A DNA stretch of 64,000 bases from positions 1 to 64,000 of the forward strand of contig OW568861.1 of the NCBI GenBank assembly GCA_938743325.2, given 5' to 3'. Shown here piece after piece: positions 9,528 to 19,161 of this stretch. Each line of letters starts with the position of its first letter. The first letter of the stretch is position 1. The notes below the pieces were generated by a model that saw only the letters and a list, made by a program, of their open reading frames with translations, did not search any database and had not been told where the DNA came from. The position numbers and the translations under genes are program-made. This stretch comes from Pycnococcus provasolii. Taxonomy: Eukaryota > Chlorophyta > Pseudoscourfieldiophyceae > Pseudoscourfieldiales > Pycnococcaceae.

Positions 9528-9619
9528 AACCCTAATTAGGGTTAGGGTTAGGGTTAACCTAACCCTAACCCTAATTAGGGTTAACCTAACCCTAACCCTA
9601 ATTAGGCTTAGGGTTAACG
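9528..9619. repeat. Alternating TTAGGG/CCCTAA telomere-like block
   Basis: Telomere units run in alternating directions: CCCTAA units meet TTAGGG units at AATT junctions and switch back at GTTAACC junctions, three times within about 90 bp. The block can fold on itself, unlike a normal one-way telomere array. Confidence 0.9.
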
Positions 9620-9767
9620 ATAGTTTCCCGCGCGAAGTAGAGCGGGAGAGGAGCCTGGACCGTTCAAGGGCCAAGCCTCGCCGCCCCAGCTACCCTACTA
9701 CCCCGCGCGCCATTCCTACTATCGTACCTACGGTGGCGCAGGACGAGCGACGATCGCGCTCTACATT

Positions 9768-9833
9768 TTTTTTTTTTTTTTCTTTCTCTTTCTTTTCTTT
9801 TCTTCTTCTCTTCTTTTCTTTTCTTCTCTTCTT
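9768..9833 (+). repeat. Pyrimidine (C/T) tract
   Basis: About 65 nt of almost pure T and C runs up to the right copy of the 169-bp repeat. Confidence 0.85.
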
Positions 9834-9834
9834 G

Positions 9835-10003
9835 TGGAGATAGACTACGAGGTACTACTCAAGTTCCCCTCCCAGGCGGTCTTTCCCACAAGAGTTCCAC
9901 AACTCGCTGTCTACCACACCCGACCGGCGTCTCCTGCGGACGCCAGCCGGGATGTTACTCTCTCCAATCCCGATTCGAGATAGCGGGGCTGTGGATTACA
10001 AAG
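9835..10003 (+). repeat. 169-bp direct repeat, right copy
   Basis: Exact match to 9272-9440. From here to 10439 the sequence is AT-richer and shows no gene; it is probably the 3' flank of the FLU gene. Confidence 0.9.
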
Positions 10004-10439
10004 ATGTACCAAAAGTTGGAAACAAAATAATGATAATCAGGTCTTTAATAATTATTGAGCGTTAACAACAACACAGGATCTAGATGGTGATTCAATGTAC
10101 ATTTTTAAGGAGAGCTCCATACTTCCATAGCCCAATTTCATATACACTCCTAGTAGTTTTAGGCGCTTTTTTGACCTTTTGTTGGTCCACGCGCGCACTT
10201 AATCGACCGCTCGATCAACCTTTCTTCACCGTAACATCAATTGTAACTTGTAAGCTAGAAGCTGCATCGCGTCGACTCTCGAGAGCGATGAGAAACGAGT
10301 GCACGGTCGTCGTTTGTCTTTCAACGCTATCAAAGTAGTGGTATGGAGGTGGAAAGTCTGGGTCTACGCCATTCTTGTATGCGGAAAACCGACGATGGTG
10401 CGCGAATGGTGGTGGTGAACCATTACAGTTCTAAAGAGT

Positions 10440-11636
10440 TCATTCGCCCGAGCTCATGCAATCGATGTACCGGTCATAAAATCGACCAGCCTTTTCGTAG
10501 TCACCGAGCTCCGTGTACAGGTCGGCAATCGTGCCGTATGCATCTGAGTCGCCCGTGTACTCGTCCACCTCCTTCGAGATCTCGAGCACGCGCTCCAGCA
10601 TCGCGATCGCACCCTTAACGTCGCCCGTCTTACGCCGCGCGGCGGCGATGCCGCGCACGGCACGTCGTTCGCGGATGCGGTCGCCAGTCTTGCGCGAGAG
10701 AAGCAGCGCCTTGTTGAAGTGCACGACGGCGCTCCCTGCCGATCCCTGCTCGTCTTCCGAAAGTAGGCGTTTTCCAAGCTTCAATTCGTAAATAACCTCT
10801 CGCTCAATGTCGGAGAGCGGCGATCCATCCGCGGAAGTCTTTGGTGTTGCTGTATCCTCGCCTTGCACATCCTCGACCGACGTTGTGATTGTCGTCGGCG
10901 ACGACGACGTTTCTGCAGCCTCCTGCGGCGTTGGCGGTGGTGCCAAGGGCGACTCAACGACGACCGGCGCTGCCGTCTCGTCGACGATGGACGGTATGGC
11001 AGTTGCGGTGGCAGAAGCGGACGGCGCGTACCTCAACCCAGGCGCGTACAGAGTTCCCGCGCGCGCCTGCTGTCGAAGTGACAGATTAACACGCCTCAGC
11101 TTTTCGTTGACGATTTCCACCTCCCGCTTCCTTTGCCTGGCTGAGATTCCGCCGACGAGCGCGCCAATGAGCGCAATGGCCTCAGTGATCCCGACGACGT
11201 CAACACCGAATGGCGTCGCACACAGCTTGTCCTCAAATCCCCCCCCGCTCGCGCGTCCCTGCACCTCCGCCTTTTCGCGGATGCGCTGCACGCGCGCCCG
11301 TGCCGCGGCATCTTCTTCGAGGAGTTCCGCGCGAATCTCCGCGGAAATCTCGTCGGAGAACGGCACCGCGCGTGCCGCGCCAGTTCCCACCGCATTTGCG
11401 ATCATCGCGGCACCCGCCGATGATGCGAAGAAGAGCAGACGTCGTCGCGACGACGGGGCAAGTTCTGCATTGCAAGAGAAGGACGGATCAGGTCGCGCCG
11501 GCGCGTCGTCAACGTCGTCTGAGCATCGTGCTAGGCATACTTTCGACGTGTTGCGTTTTCCCGTCTTGGGTGCTCTTGGGACGCGTCGAGGGTGGGACGC
11601 CACGACACGGGCGTTCGCTTTCGAGGCGCGCAGCAT
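10440..11636 (-). CDS. FLU: FLU-like regulator of tetrapyrrole synthesis
   Basis: The protein has 398 residues. Plant FLU holds back chlorophyll-precursor synthesis in the dark by binding glutamyl-tRNA reductase through TPRs. Here: plastid-type N-terminus; a second signal with RRR plus hydrophobic stretch ending ARA (64-90); hydrophobic segment 148-165 followed by ARQRKREVEIVNEKLRRVNL (166-185); the YAPGLRYAP motif (197-205); low-complexity linker; TPRs (285-395) with DAYGTIADLYTELGDYEKAG. The segment order and the YAP and TELGD motifs match Arabidopsis FLU closely, although the linker is longer. The start is the ATG at 11636. It is divergent from the F-box gene with 238 bp between starts. 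ChlM, a later step of the same pathway, is at 61.6 kb. Confidence 0.93.
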   Translation of the reverse strand: MLRASKANARVVASHPRRVPRAPKTGKRNTSKVCLARCSDDVDDAPARPDPSFSCNAELAPSSRRRLLFFASSAGAAMIANAVGTGAARAVPFSDEISAEIRAELLEEDAAARARVQRIREKAEVQGRASGGGFEDKLCATPFGVDVVGITEAIALIGALVGGISARQRKREVEIVNEKLRRVNLSLRQQARAGTLYAPGLRYAPSASATATAIPSIVDETAAPVVVESPLAPPPTPQEAAETSSSPTTITTSVEDVQGEDTATPKTSADGSPLSDIEREVIYELKLGKRLLSEDEQGSAGSAVVHFNKALLLSRKTGDRIRERRAVRGIAAARRKTGDVKGAIAMLERVLEISKEVDEYTGDSDAYGTIADLYTELGDYEKAGRFYDRYIDCMSSGE

Positions 11637-11874
11637 GGATATGCGGATGTTGCGACGAGCCGGAAAAGGAAAATGAGATGGAAAAGGGTTCGGCTTGAAG
11701 AGAAGGGAACTCGTAGTCAGGAGTACGAGGAGTACGAGGGGATGCGCTGTTGAACCAATAGTTTGGCTGGATATCGATCACTTTTGGTCGGGCATCTCCG
11801 ACCAGAGAATGTGAGTGAAGAAATAAAACGTAAAAACACGTGGCCAAGAGAATAGCCACCGACCCATCGTTGCG

Positions 11875-13485
11875 ATGATGTCGACGTCGTCGTCGCCGCT
11901 CGAGGACTTGCCTCCGGAGTGCATCGTCGCCATCCTCGCTTGCGTCGACGATGCCAAGTCGCTCGCCAACCTAACGCTCGCTTGCAAAAGCTTGGCGTCC
12001 ATAGTCACGTCGGACGAGGCGGAGCACGTATGGCGACGCGCGTGCTTCAACCAATTTGCATCCGTTCGGCACCACTGCCTCAGAGACACAGACGTCTGGT
12101 TTGCTGACTTGCTGCCTGTACCGACAGTAGTCGACGACGATGATAGCGCAGACGACAGTGCTGTCTTATTACACAAGATCAAAAGTGCGAAGCCACCAGA
12201 GCACGGAACGTGGCGAAGGGCGTACACCAGGTACACTCAAGTCGCACGCGATATCATTGCGGATGCCCTGCGAGCACGCGACGATGCGAGTGGGCTGGGC
12301 GCGTGCTTGTTACTCGCGCAGAAGTGGGTCAAATCGCTGACACCCATAGAGGCGGCGGTTGCTGCGGAAGCGCTTGCAAGACCCGACAGGGTGATTGATG
12401 GCGTTTCCATGTCTTCGTTGGAAAACTTCTACAGGACACTGGAAGTCACGTTGGCAAAAACAAAGTTGAAGTGCCTGCCTACCAACTTAAATAACGACGA
12501 AGGTGCTGTGTGGAGTAAGCCTGGCATCAGCTTTGCAGTTGCGATGCTTAGCGCGCAGGCATGTTACGCTACGAGTGTTGGCGATCCCGCCGAGTGTTTG
12601 TCGAGGCAGGAGAGAGCTGCCACGGCGATTGCTGCCGCGGCCCGCTCGCTTAAGCATCGGATAGAACGCCTCGACGAGTCGGCAGGACAGCGCGAGAAGG
12701 TTGAGCTCCTTTCGGCGGTGGTGCTCGGAGGTACGGGACGAAGTTTCGTTACCAATACCAGTAGCGACGACGACGACGACGACGACGACGTCTCCGACGA
12801 GCACGAAGGCACGTGTCCTGACATGGATGTAGATTCTGAATGGCACGCCATGTTCTGGCGTCGTCGCATCCGACGGTGGATAAGCAAAGGCAAAGGCGTT
12901 GATCCGAACGATTGGGATCTTAACACCATGAGTCTTGTGCTTGAGGGAAATCCTGGCAACTACTACAATGCCGCCAACTCTGACGTTGCACACGCACTGC
13001 TTTCTGGCCGTGCAATACCGTTGACGCTCACATTGATTTGGTGCGACATTGGTGCACGGGCAGGGCTCAATACTGTGCCCGTCGGGGCACCGGGGCACGT
13101 GCTTGCGTCGTGTTGCCCTATGGAAGAGGAGGAGGAGGAGGAGGAGGAGGGGGAGATTTTCTGTGATTGCTTTCGTCCGGGTGGCGTGCTCATGTCACTT
13201 GACGAAGCGACAACCATGCTTCGAGATTCGGGTATGCCAATTTCTGACACGTCCTGGCGTCAGCGCTGCCGAGCAAGTCCGCAAGATTTGGCATGCCGCG
13301 TTGCCCGAAATGTCGCATATGCTAGCCAACGTGCTTTGCACGCACCCGCCTTGGGATACAATCCGGTGTCTCATCTTACGACGCTCGCCTGTTCCCTTGG
13401 ATTGTGCGCCGCTCTCGAGCCAGACGACCCCATGCAAGTCGCACAGTACGAGCGCGTCCTGCGCTTGGTGGATGGTAACAAATAA
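11875..13485 (+). CDS. F-box protein with SirB1/transglutaminase-like domain (FBXO21 type)
   Basis: The protein has 536 residues. The N-terminus (8-50) is an F-box: LEDLPPECIVAILACVDDA followed by LACKSLASI and W. This recruits substrates to SCF ubiquitin ligases through SKP1. The C-terminal half has the SirB1-type pattern of F-box-only protein 21: AIPLTLTLIWCDIGARAGL, then VGAPGHVLASC, then FCDCFRPGGVLMSLDEA. An Asp run lies near residues 297-305. It has no introns and is convergent with the TKI1-like gene (158 bp between stops). The substrate is unknown. Confidence 0.8.
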   Translation: MMSTSSSPLEDLPPECIVAILACVDDAKSLANLTLACKSLASIVTSDEAEHVWRRACFNQFASVRHHCLRDTDVWFADLLPVPTVVDDDDSADDSAVLLHKIKSAKPPEHGTWRRAYTRYTQVARDIIADALRARDDASGLGACLLLAQKWVKSLTPIEAAVAAEALARPDRVIDGVSMSSLENFYRTLEVTLAKTKLKCLPTNLNNDEGAVWSKPGISFAVAMLSAQACYATSVGDPAECLSRQERAATAIAAAARSLKHRIERLDESAGQREKVELLSAVVLGGTGRSFVTNTSSDDDDDDDDVSDEHEGTCPDMDVDSEWHAMFWRRRIRRWISKGKGVDPNDWDLNTMSLVLEGNPGNYYNAANSDVAHALLSGRAIPLTLTLIWCDIGARAGLNTVPVGAPGHVLASCCPMEEEEEEEEEGEIFCDCFRPGGVLMSLDEATTMLRDSGMPISDTSWRQRCRASPQDLACRVARNVAYASQRALHAPALGYNPVSHLTTLACSLGLCAALEPDDPMQVAQYERVLRLVDGNK

Positions 13486-13643
13486 GTAACATACTACTTT
13501 TGCTTTTACTAGAATAATGATGAAATCACCACCACCTTAAGTCACAGCGCGGAAACAAGGCTACCGTTGACGCTAGCTAACGGGATGTTGGGAGAAAAAA
13601 AATCAATCTTGTTACAAAAATGCACGAAAATGCACGAAATCTG

Positions 13644-15161
13644 TTAAAAACCTGCACCCAAGAGGGAGCCAAGGCCGTGTTCCTCGGCATCGGCACTTAA
13701 AGCGCCGTTGAGCTGCGTGAAGGGGACTGTAAGCCCGCCAAACAGTGTATGCGTCGCACCAGACGGCGGTGCTGGCGGCGGCTGAGGCTGCGGCGGAGAG
13801 GTGCCACTTCCAAATAGGCCAGGCACGAACGGCGCGTATTCGTCGCCGCCTGTACCATTCGGGCATGTCGGCGGCGATGTCGGCGGCGATGTCGGCGGCG
13901 CAGACACGTTGTCCACGTTGAACGCGTACTCCACCACGACGATTCCGTCGCATCCGCCGCCGAGCTCACTCGCCGTCGTGGATGACGCCGCGTTCTCCGT
14001 GATGCGTCGCCCATCACGCGCCTCCAGAACTATCTTTGCATGCGTGAGCGCCACACTCCACTTCTCGCGAAGCCTGGCCATGACCGATCGCAGCGAACGC
14101 CTGGGTCGAACGCCATTCAGCTGGAGTTTTGGACACAAGTTTGCCGCTTGCATCGCCGCGTTCGTTGCGGCATCGTTCGTGACGAGACGCAGCGCAATAC
14201 GCGCACCTGGCGGCGACTCTTTCTGTACGGCATTTCCGACGACAGGAGTAGTTGCATCAGCACCAGCTTGGGGACGAGTGCCATGGGACTGCGTGGTTGC
14301 AGGCGGTGCCGTCGCAAGCATTCCCGGCGATGGAGCACGAGCGCCGTCCTCACAAGCACCAGCAGCTCCATCGGCAGCAAGTCCTGCCATTAGCGGCGCG
14401 GGAGCGGCGGCTTCATCGCTCGCGTTAATCGCCGTCGCCGTATCCGTCGCCGCTTCCAGAGTCGCCGCAGCGCTCTTCTTTCGGCGCTTTGCCGTCCTGC
14501 CATCTTTTCCGTCATCCTTTGCTTGCTGCGAGCCGCCAGCGCCACCAGCGCCAACGGAAGTGCTGCTTCGTCGTTTCTTCGCGGCGTTACCCCGCGGCGT
14601 TTCTCGCTTGCGCTTCACTGCAAGCTGAATCGCCTCGACGACCACCTGCAGCGTCCTGTCCTTTGGACCACCGTTGGGGAGTCGCCGGCTCGTCCATCCC
14701 AAGCTTTGGCAGTGAAGCAGCGCGATGACTGCTGCACTCGCTTCTGCATGCTTGGTTGTGTCGAGAGGGTCGCACGGCGGGACGCACGACGAGAGCAGCA
14801 TGTTCACTTGCTTGAGGCACCGGTAGTAGCGGTCGCGCACTTGCTGGTAATTCTTGGTCTTCACAGCCTTTGCGACTGCTGTCAGGAGCTTCGCCGGCGC
14901 GCAGTTTTTCTTCACGTTTTTCGTGGCGGCACGCAGCGCCTTGAGGTACAGCGCGTCTTCCTCGGGCGTCCACCCGTTCCATCCTTTTTTCTTCTGCTGC
15001 TGCGAGGCGGAGGCACCCGCACTTCCCCCGGAATTAGCGTTCGCCGTCTGAGCTGCGCTGTTGTTGTTGTTATTGTTGTTGCTGTTGTTGTTGTTGTTGT
15101 TGTCTTCGACATTTGCGTCAACGTCGAGCGCTTGTGCTTGGTTCGCGGCTGCGTTCTTCAT
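13644..15161 (-). CDS. SANT/Myb protein of the TSL-kinase interacting protein 1 (TKI1) type
   Basis: The start is the ATG at 15161 (505 residues). An Asn-rich tract is followed by a SANT-like domain, WTPEEDALYLKALRAA...YQQVRDRYYRCLKQVNMLL, with the long insert seen in TKI1/Cramped relatives. A second conserved block near residues 330-370 (ARIALRLV...LCPKLQLNG...RRSLRSVMARLREKW) matches the C-terminal block of plant TKI1, a nuclear partner of the TOUSLED kinase. The middle is basic and low-complexity, typical of a nuclear protein. It probably acts on chromatin. It is divergent from the carboxylase gene, with telomere-like boxes in the shared promoter. Confidence 0.72.
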   Translation of the reverse strand: MKNAAANQAQALDVDANVEDNNNNNNSNNNNNNNSAAQTANANSGGSAGASASQQQKKKGWNGWTPEEDALYLKALRAATKNVKKNCAPAKLLTAVAKAVKTKNYQQVRDRYYRCLKQVNMLLSSCVPPCDPLDTTKHAEASAAVIALLHCQSLGWTSRRLPNGGPKDRTLQVVVEAIQLAVKRKRETPRGNAAKKRRSSTSVGAGGAGGSQQAKDDGKDGRTAKRRKKSAAATLEAATDTATAINASDEAAAPAPLMAGLAADGAAGACEDGARAPSPGMLATAPPATTQSHGTRPQAGADATTPVVGNAVQKESPPGARIALRLVTNDAATNAAMQAANLCPKLQLNGVRPRRSLRSVMARLREKWSVALTHAKIVLEARDGRRITENAASSTTASELGGGCDGIVVVEYAFNVDNVSAPPTSPPTSPPTCPNGTGGDEYAPFVPGLFGSGTSPPQPQPPPAPPSGATHTLFGGLTVPFTQLNGALSADAEEHGLGSLLGAGF

Positions 15162-15408
15162 CTCAGCCACCGCCGCGTCGCTGCGTCACGCACGTCAGTT
15201 GTGGCGCCGAAAAGTGCTCGGGGGAAGGGAAGGGAAGAGGCGGGGCGGGGAGGGGAGTTTGAATGAAAAAGCGCGAAAGGGAATGGGTTAGGGTTTTGGG
15301 CAGGGCTAGGGTTAGGATGCATTGCTCTCCCCGTCAGCACGTTAACGCCCATCCCCCCCTCCACCTCAGCACACGCCAGACGCCAAATAAAACGCCAAAC
15401 GACAAGAC
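15162..15408. promoter_or_regulatory. Divergent promoter with telobox cluster
   Basis: The 247 bp between two outward-facing starts contain GGGTTAGGGTTTTGGG and GGGCTAGGGTTAGGA (15285-15318). This includes the plant telobox AAACCCTAA on the minus strand. A role in transcription is inferred from the known plant motif. Confidence 0.55.
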
Positions 15409-17847
15409 ATGAGACTGCTCGTCGCAAACCGCGGAGAGATTGCGCGCCGTGTCGCGCACACCGCGCGACTGCTCGGAATCCCCACCATCGCGGTGTACAG
15501 CGAGGCGGACGCGCACGCGCCACACGTGCGTGCGTGCACACATGCGCAGCCGCTGCTTGGCGCGGCGTCGTCCGCGCCGCAGGAAACGTACCTCAATATA
15601 CCGAGGCTCCTCGGCGCGATTGAGCGTTCAAACGCCACGCACGTGCATCCCGGCTACGGGTTCCTGAGCGAGTCCGCGAGCTTTGCCACCGCGCTGGAGC
15701 GAAGTGGCGTCACGTTTGTCGGCCCGCCCGTCGCAGCACTCGAGGCGATGGGAGACAAGAGCAGCAGCAAGCGTATCATGGAGGCGGCGCAGGGCGTTCC
15801 GCTCGTTCCTGGGTATCACGGCAAAGACCAGAACGATGACACACTGCTCGCTGCCGCTACGGAGATGGGATTTCCAGTCATGATCAAGCCATCCATGGGT
15901 GGCGGGGGAAAGGGCATGAAGATCTCGCAGTCGCGCGACGACTTTCTGCAGCAGCTGACCACCGCGAGGCGTGAGGCGGCTTCTGCATTCAACGACGACC
16001 GCGTGCTGCTCGAGCGCTACGTGCCTCGATCAAGGCACGTCGAGGTTCAGGTGATGTGCGATACACACGGGAATGCCGTGCACCTCTACGAGCGAGACTG
16101 CAGCGTGCAGCGCAGGCACCAAAAGCTCCTCGAGGAAAGTCCAGCTCCTGGACTGACGGAAGCGCAGAGGCGACGCTACGGGGAGGCGGCTGTTGCCGCC
16201 GCTAAGGCGGTGGGGTACGTAGGCGCTGGCACCGTGGAATTTATCGCCGACGCCGACGATCCGGGCGACACGTTCTACTTCTGCGAGATGAACACGAGGC
16301 TGCAGGTGGAGCACCCGGTGACCGAGTGCGCCCTCGGCGTGGACCTCGTCGAATGGCAGCTACGTGTCGCGCGTGGCGAGGTGCTCGGATTTGGCCAGGA
16401 AGAGGTGGATCGTGCCGCGCGAAATTCCATGCACGCCATCGAGGCGAGGCTTTACGCCGAAAACCCGTCGAACAATTTTCTACCCAGCACGGGTCCCATC
16501 TGGTACGTGCGATGGCCCAAGGCGAGAGAAGGCAGGGTGCTGACGCGCTTCGAGACTATGAAGGATTCGCCATTTAACCCGGTTCGAACGCCGTATGTGC
16601 GCGTCGATGTGGGGTATGAGGCTGGCGGCGAGGTGAGCGCAAACTACGATCCCATGCTAGGCAAGCTGATTGCGTCGGCGCCAACGCGCGACGAGGCTGT
16701 GAGGCTGCTGCACGACGCGCTCGCTGAAACGCGGTTCATGGGGCTTAGCACGAACGTCGACTTTCTCAAAGCTTGTGCCATACACCCAGACTTTGTGAAA
16801 GGCGGAGTTGATACCGCGTGGATGGAAGGACGTCTTGATGCCATCATGGATAGCGCGCAGGACAGATGGTGGCAGCGTGTCGCTGCGTCGTCGCCCGACG
16901 AGGCTGACCGCATCGCCGCCGTCGCAGCCCTGATCGCAGCGAGGCGGTGGGACGTATCTGCGGAGCATGCCGCGTCTGGCGCCAGTCTCGGCGCATGGAT
17001 GGGGGCTGACGGATTTCGCATCAGCGAAGCGACGCCTATGCCCGACGAGGTTGTCGAGATCGTCGCGGGCGAGGGCGTTGAGGATGGCTGCACAAAGATA
17101 CGTGCTCGCGTGAGGCGTCGTCGCGCGTCCGGCGAGTCGTCCGGGAAGGCTGGCGCGCTCGATCTCGAGGTTGTCGTGGAAGTGCACGATGGCAGCGACG
17201 GAGACAGCGCCGTCGCGTATCGCGCCGTGCCCGGCGCCGCGGGGAATGCGCAAGGCGCCGATGACCCGCGAGCAGGCGACGGGGTTTCCTCGTACCCAAC
17301 GCGCACCGGTTCGGTGCGTCTGATTTCGTTGGAAAATAGGCGGGTGCAGGTGGCATCGCCACATGGCGAGACTGTTGAGAAGATGTCATCCCGTGCTTAC
17401 GTCGACGGCAAGCCGCTCGATGCTGAGTTGGTCGTGGCGAATCGCGGTATCGCGAACGCCTGGGTGGGTGAAGGCACAGCCACGATGGACTTGCGCATTC
17501 TGTCGGAGGAGGAGGCTTCTGCCGAGGATGCGACTGCGGACCTCGAGGCGTCCAGCGGTAAGTCGGCGGCAGGTGTCGGCGGCTTAGGTGCATCGACTGA
17601 TCCTTCAAAAGTTGCTTCGCCGCTCTTTGGCCAGGTTGCGCGCATCAGCGCTTCGTGCATTCGTGGTCAAGCTGTGAAGCGTGGTGAGCCGTTAGTGTGG
17701 GTCACAAGCATGAAGCTCGAGCACGAGTTGGCAGCTCGTCGCGATGGCGTGGTGGCGGACGTGCTTGTGGAGGTTGGAGAGCAGGTGAAGGAGGGCCAGG
17801 TTGTCGTCACTCTTGACCGGTGGGAAAAAGTGACTGACAGCGACTAG
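15409..17847 (+). CDS. MCCA: Biotin-containing acyl-CoA carboxylase alpha subunit (methylcrotonyl-CoA carboxylase type)
   Basis: The protein has 812 residues. Order: biotin-carboxylase N-domain (LLVANRGEIARRV); ATP-grasp with GFPVMIKPSMGGGGKGM (glycine loop), ERDCSVQRRHQK and EMNTRLQVEHPVTE; biotin-carboxylase C-domain; linker; biotinyl domain with SMKLEHE (Lys769). It carboxylates biotin for transfer to a CoA ester by a beta subunit not present here. The single-chain BC-BCCP layout fits MCC alpha (leucine breakdown); propionyl-CoA carboxylase alpha is possible. The usual AMKM around the biotin lysine is replaced by SMKL. An in-frame TAA at 15388 precedes the start, so no targeting peptide is encoded although the family is normally mitochondrial. 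BioF in this window makes a biotin precursor. Confidence 0.88.
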   Translation: MRLLVANRGEIARRVAHTARLLGIPTIAVYSEADAHAPHVRACTHAQPLLGAASSAPQETYLNIPRLLGAIERSNATHVHPGYGFLSESASFATALERSGVTFVGPPVAALEAMGDKSSSKRIMEAAQGVPLVPGYHGKDQNDDTLLAAATEMGFPVMIKPSMGGGGKGMKISQSRDDFLQQLTTARREAASAFNDDRVLLERYVPRSRHVEVQVMCDTHGNAVHLYERDCSVQRRHQKLLEESPAPGLTEAQRRRYGEAAVAAAKAVGYVGAGTVEFIADADDPGDTFYFCEMNTRLQVEHPVTECALGVDLVEWQLRVARGEVLGFGQEEVDRAARNSMHAIEARLYAENPSNNFLPSTGPIWYVRWPKAREGRVLTRFETMKDSPFNPVRTPYVRVDVGYEAGGEVSANYDPMLGKLIASAPTRDEAVRLLHDALAETRFMGLSTNVDFLKACAIHPDFVKGGVDTAWMEGRLDAIMDSAQDRWWQRVAASSPDEADRIAAVAALIAARRWDVSAEHAASGASLGAWMGADGFRISEATPMPDEVVEIVAGEGVEDGCTKIRARVRRRRASGESSGKAGALDLEVVVEVHDGSDGDSAVAYRAVPGAAGNAQGADDPRAGDGVSSYPTRTGSVRLISLENRRVQVASPHGETVEKMSSRAYVDGKPLDAELVVANRGIANAWVGEGTATMDLRILSEEEASAEDATADLEASSGKSAAGVGGLGASTDPSKVASPLFGQVARISASCIRGQAVKRGEPLVWVTSMKLEHELAARRDGVVADVLVEVGEQVKEGQVVVTLDRWEKVTDSD

Positions 17848-18091
17848 CAACATCAGCAACCGTATCTTATTGTTTTGCTGAAAAAACTTCGTAGCAATAT
17901 ATTGTAGAGCTTTGATGAATTAAAAAGTAATTTGAAAAGCAATAGTTTATTCCTTATTCGTTTCTCTCACTTATTGGGATCCTTTCAGCTAATTTAGTTT
18001 TTCAAAAGCACAGGCAGAGAGGCGTTATGCGGTCTTTTTGTCTCTTCTCAGAAGATATCAAGCAGGCCGCGACCCTTCTCTCCGAAAGGCT

Positions 18092-18631
18092 TTAGCCGAG
18101 CTTGCCAATCAACTCAGCAAACTTTGCCGCCACGTCGCCGTCCCAGATTTCCTTCGCGCCACGCTTCTTCTGCATACCAGCACCTGCAACCTTCGCACGG
18201 TCAAGCGTTCCAGCAGGCAGCGTCTCGGCGTCGGCAAACACGGCCAAGAGCTCCGCGGCGGTGCTCGCCTTGCCAATGCGGCTCGGTACGCCGTAGTCTC
18301 CCTCGATTCCGCTGATGGCTTTGAAGCCGTCGCTGTTCGTTACGTCCTTGTTCGCGCCCTTGCTGAGCAGGAAGTCCTTCACCTCCAGCAGTCCGTACGC
18401 CACCGCCATGTGTAGCGCCGTCTGCCCGTTGTTGTTCTGCGCGCTAAGGTCGGCACCCTTTGAGGCGAGCAGCTGACACACGGCAAGGTTCCCGTTCTGC
18501 GCGGCAATATGTATGCACGTGTTGCCGTTACCTGGATCTACCGCGTTCGCGTGCGCCGGGGATTTGAGCGCGTCCTTGAGCTCAGGCTTGTCCCAGCGCA
18601 CGAGCGAGTGAATTGCCTTGAAGTCGGCCAT
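18092..18631 (-). CDS. Small ankyrin-repeat protein
   Basis: The start is the ATG at 18631 (179 residues); the longer frame would need a TTG. About three ankyrin repeats occupy residues 10-105: NGNTCIHIAAQNGNLAVCQLL, NGQTALHMAVAYGLLEVKDFL, then a weaker one with DGFKAISGIEG. The C-terminal third (110-179) is charged and unrelated to ankyrins. It is a probable adaptor of unknown partner. It is convergent with the carboxylase gene (244 bp). Confidence 0.85.
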   Translation of the reverse strand: MADFKAIHSLVRWDKPELKDALKSPAHANAVDPGNGNTCIHIAAQNGNLAVCQLLASKGADLSAQNNNGQTALHMAVAYGLLEVKDFLLSKGANKDVTNSDGFKAISGIEGDYGVPSRIGKASTAAELLAVFADAETLPAGTLDRAKVAGAGMQKKRGAKEIWDGDVAAKFAELIGKLG

Positions 18632-18960
18632 GGTTTCGTGCTCGTGCAAGCTTAACGGAACGATGGGAGAAGGATTTGCCGTTGGCTGAGGAAGGTTAAA
18701 ATTATCACCAACAAGGGACGTTATTAAGGGTCCAGAAACCCTTAGTCATGCGCCTGCCCTTAATCATCACACTGTCAGACGCACTGCACCTTACCAAACC
18801 AATTAATTCAATGACCTGGCTGGCACAACGCAACACACGCATGCTCTGACCACCCTTCTGGTCTGCAACACAGGTCCGAGGGAAATCCTCAATTCCTCAT
18901 CACCTCATCGATCGCTCCTCACATGATAATGACGAGCACAACTCTGAGGAATAATAGCCT
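18632..18960. other. Intergenic stretch without recognised gene
   Basis: It lies upstream of the ankyrin gene and downstream of the repeat copy B. It contains moderate AT content and no convincing frame. Confidence 0.6.
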
Positions 18961-19115
18961 TATGGCAAGTAGCTTCGAAACCAGTAGCGTAGCGCCATCA
19001 TGTCCAAGCGCGCTGCTGAGTAGCGCCGCTGAATGGGATGTGTGGTGACTGGGAATGGTGGACCACTGCTGGACACAAAGTGACTCAAGTTCCATTACTG
19101 AATGAGACTTCTTAG
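18961..19115 (-). repeat. 3'-UTR-associated dispersed repeat, copy B
   Basis: Read on the minus strand it begins CTAAGAA...CTCATTCAGTAATGGA and ends ...TTTCGAAGCTA, matching copies C and D and, less well, A. It starts about 46 bp after the stop of the minus-strand coiled-coil gene, in the same sense as that gene. Confidence 0.85.
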
Positions 19116-19161
19116 CCCTGCACCACGACACAGCCCAGAGCGCGACAACAACCTTGCTTAG

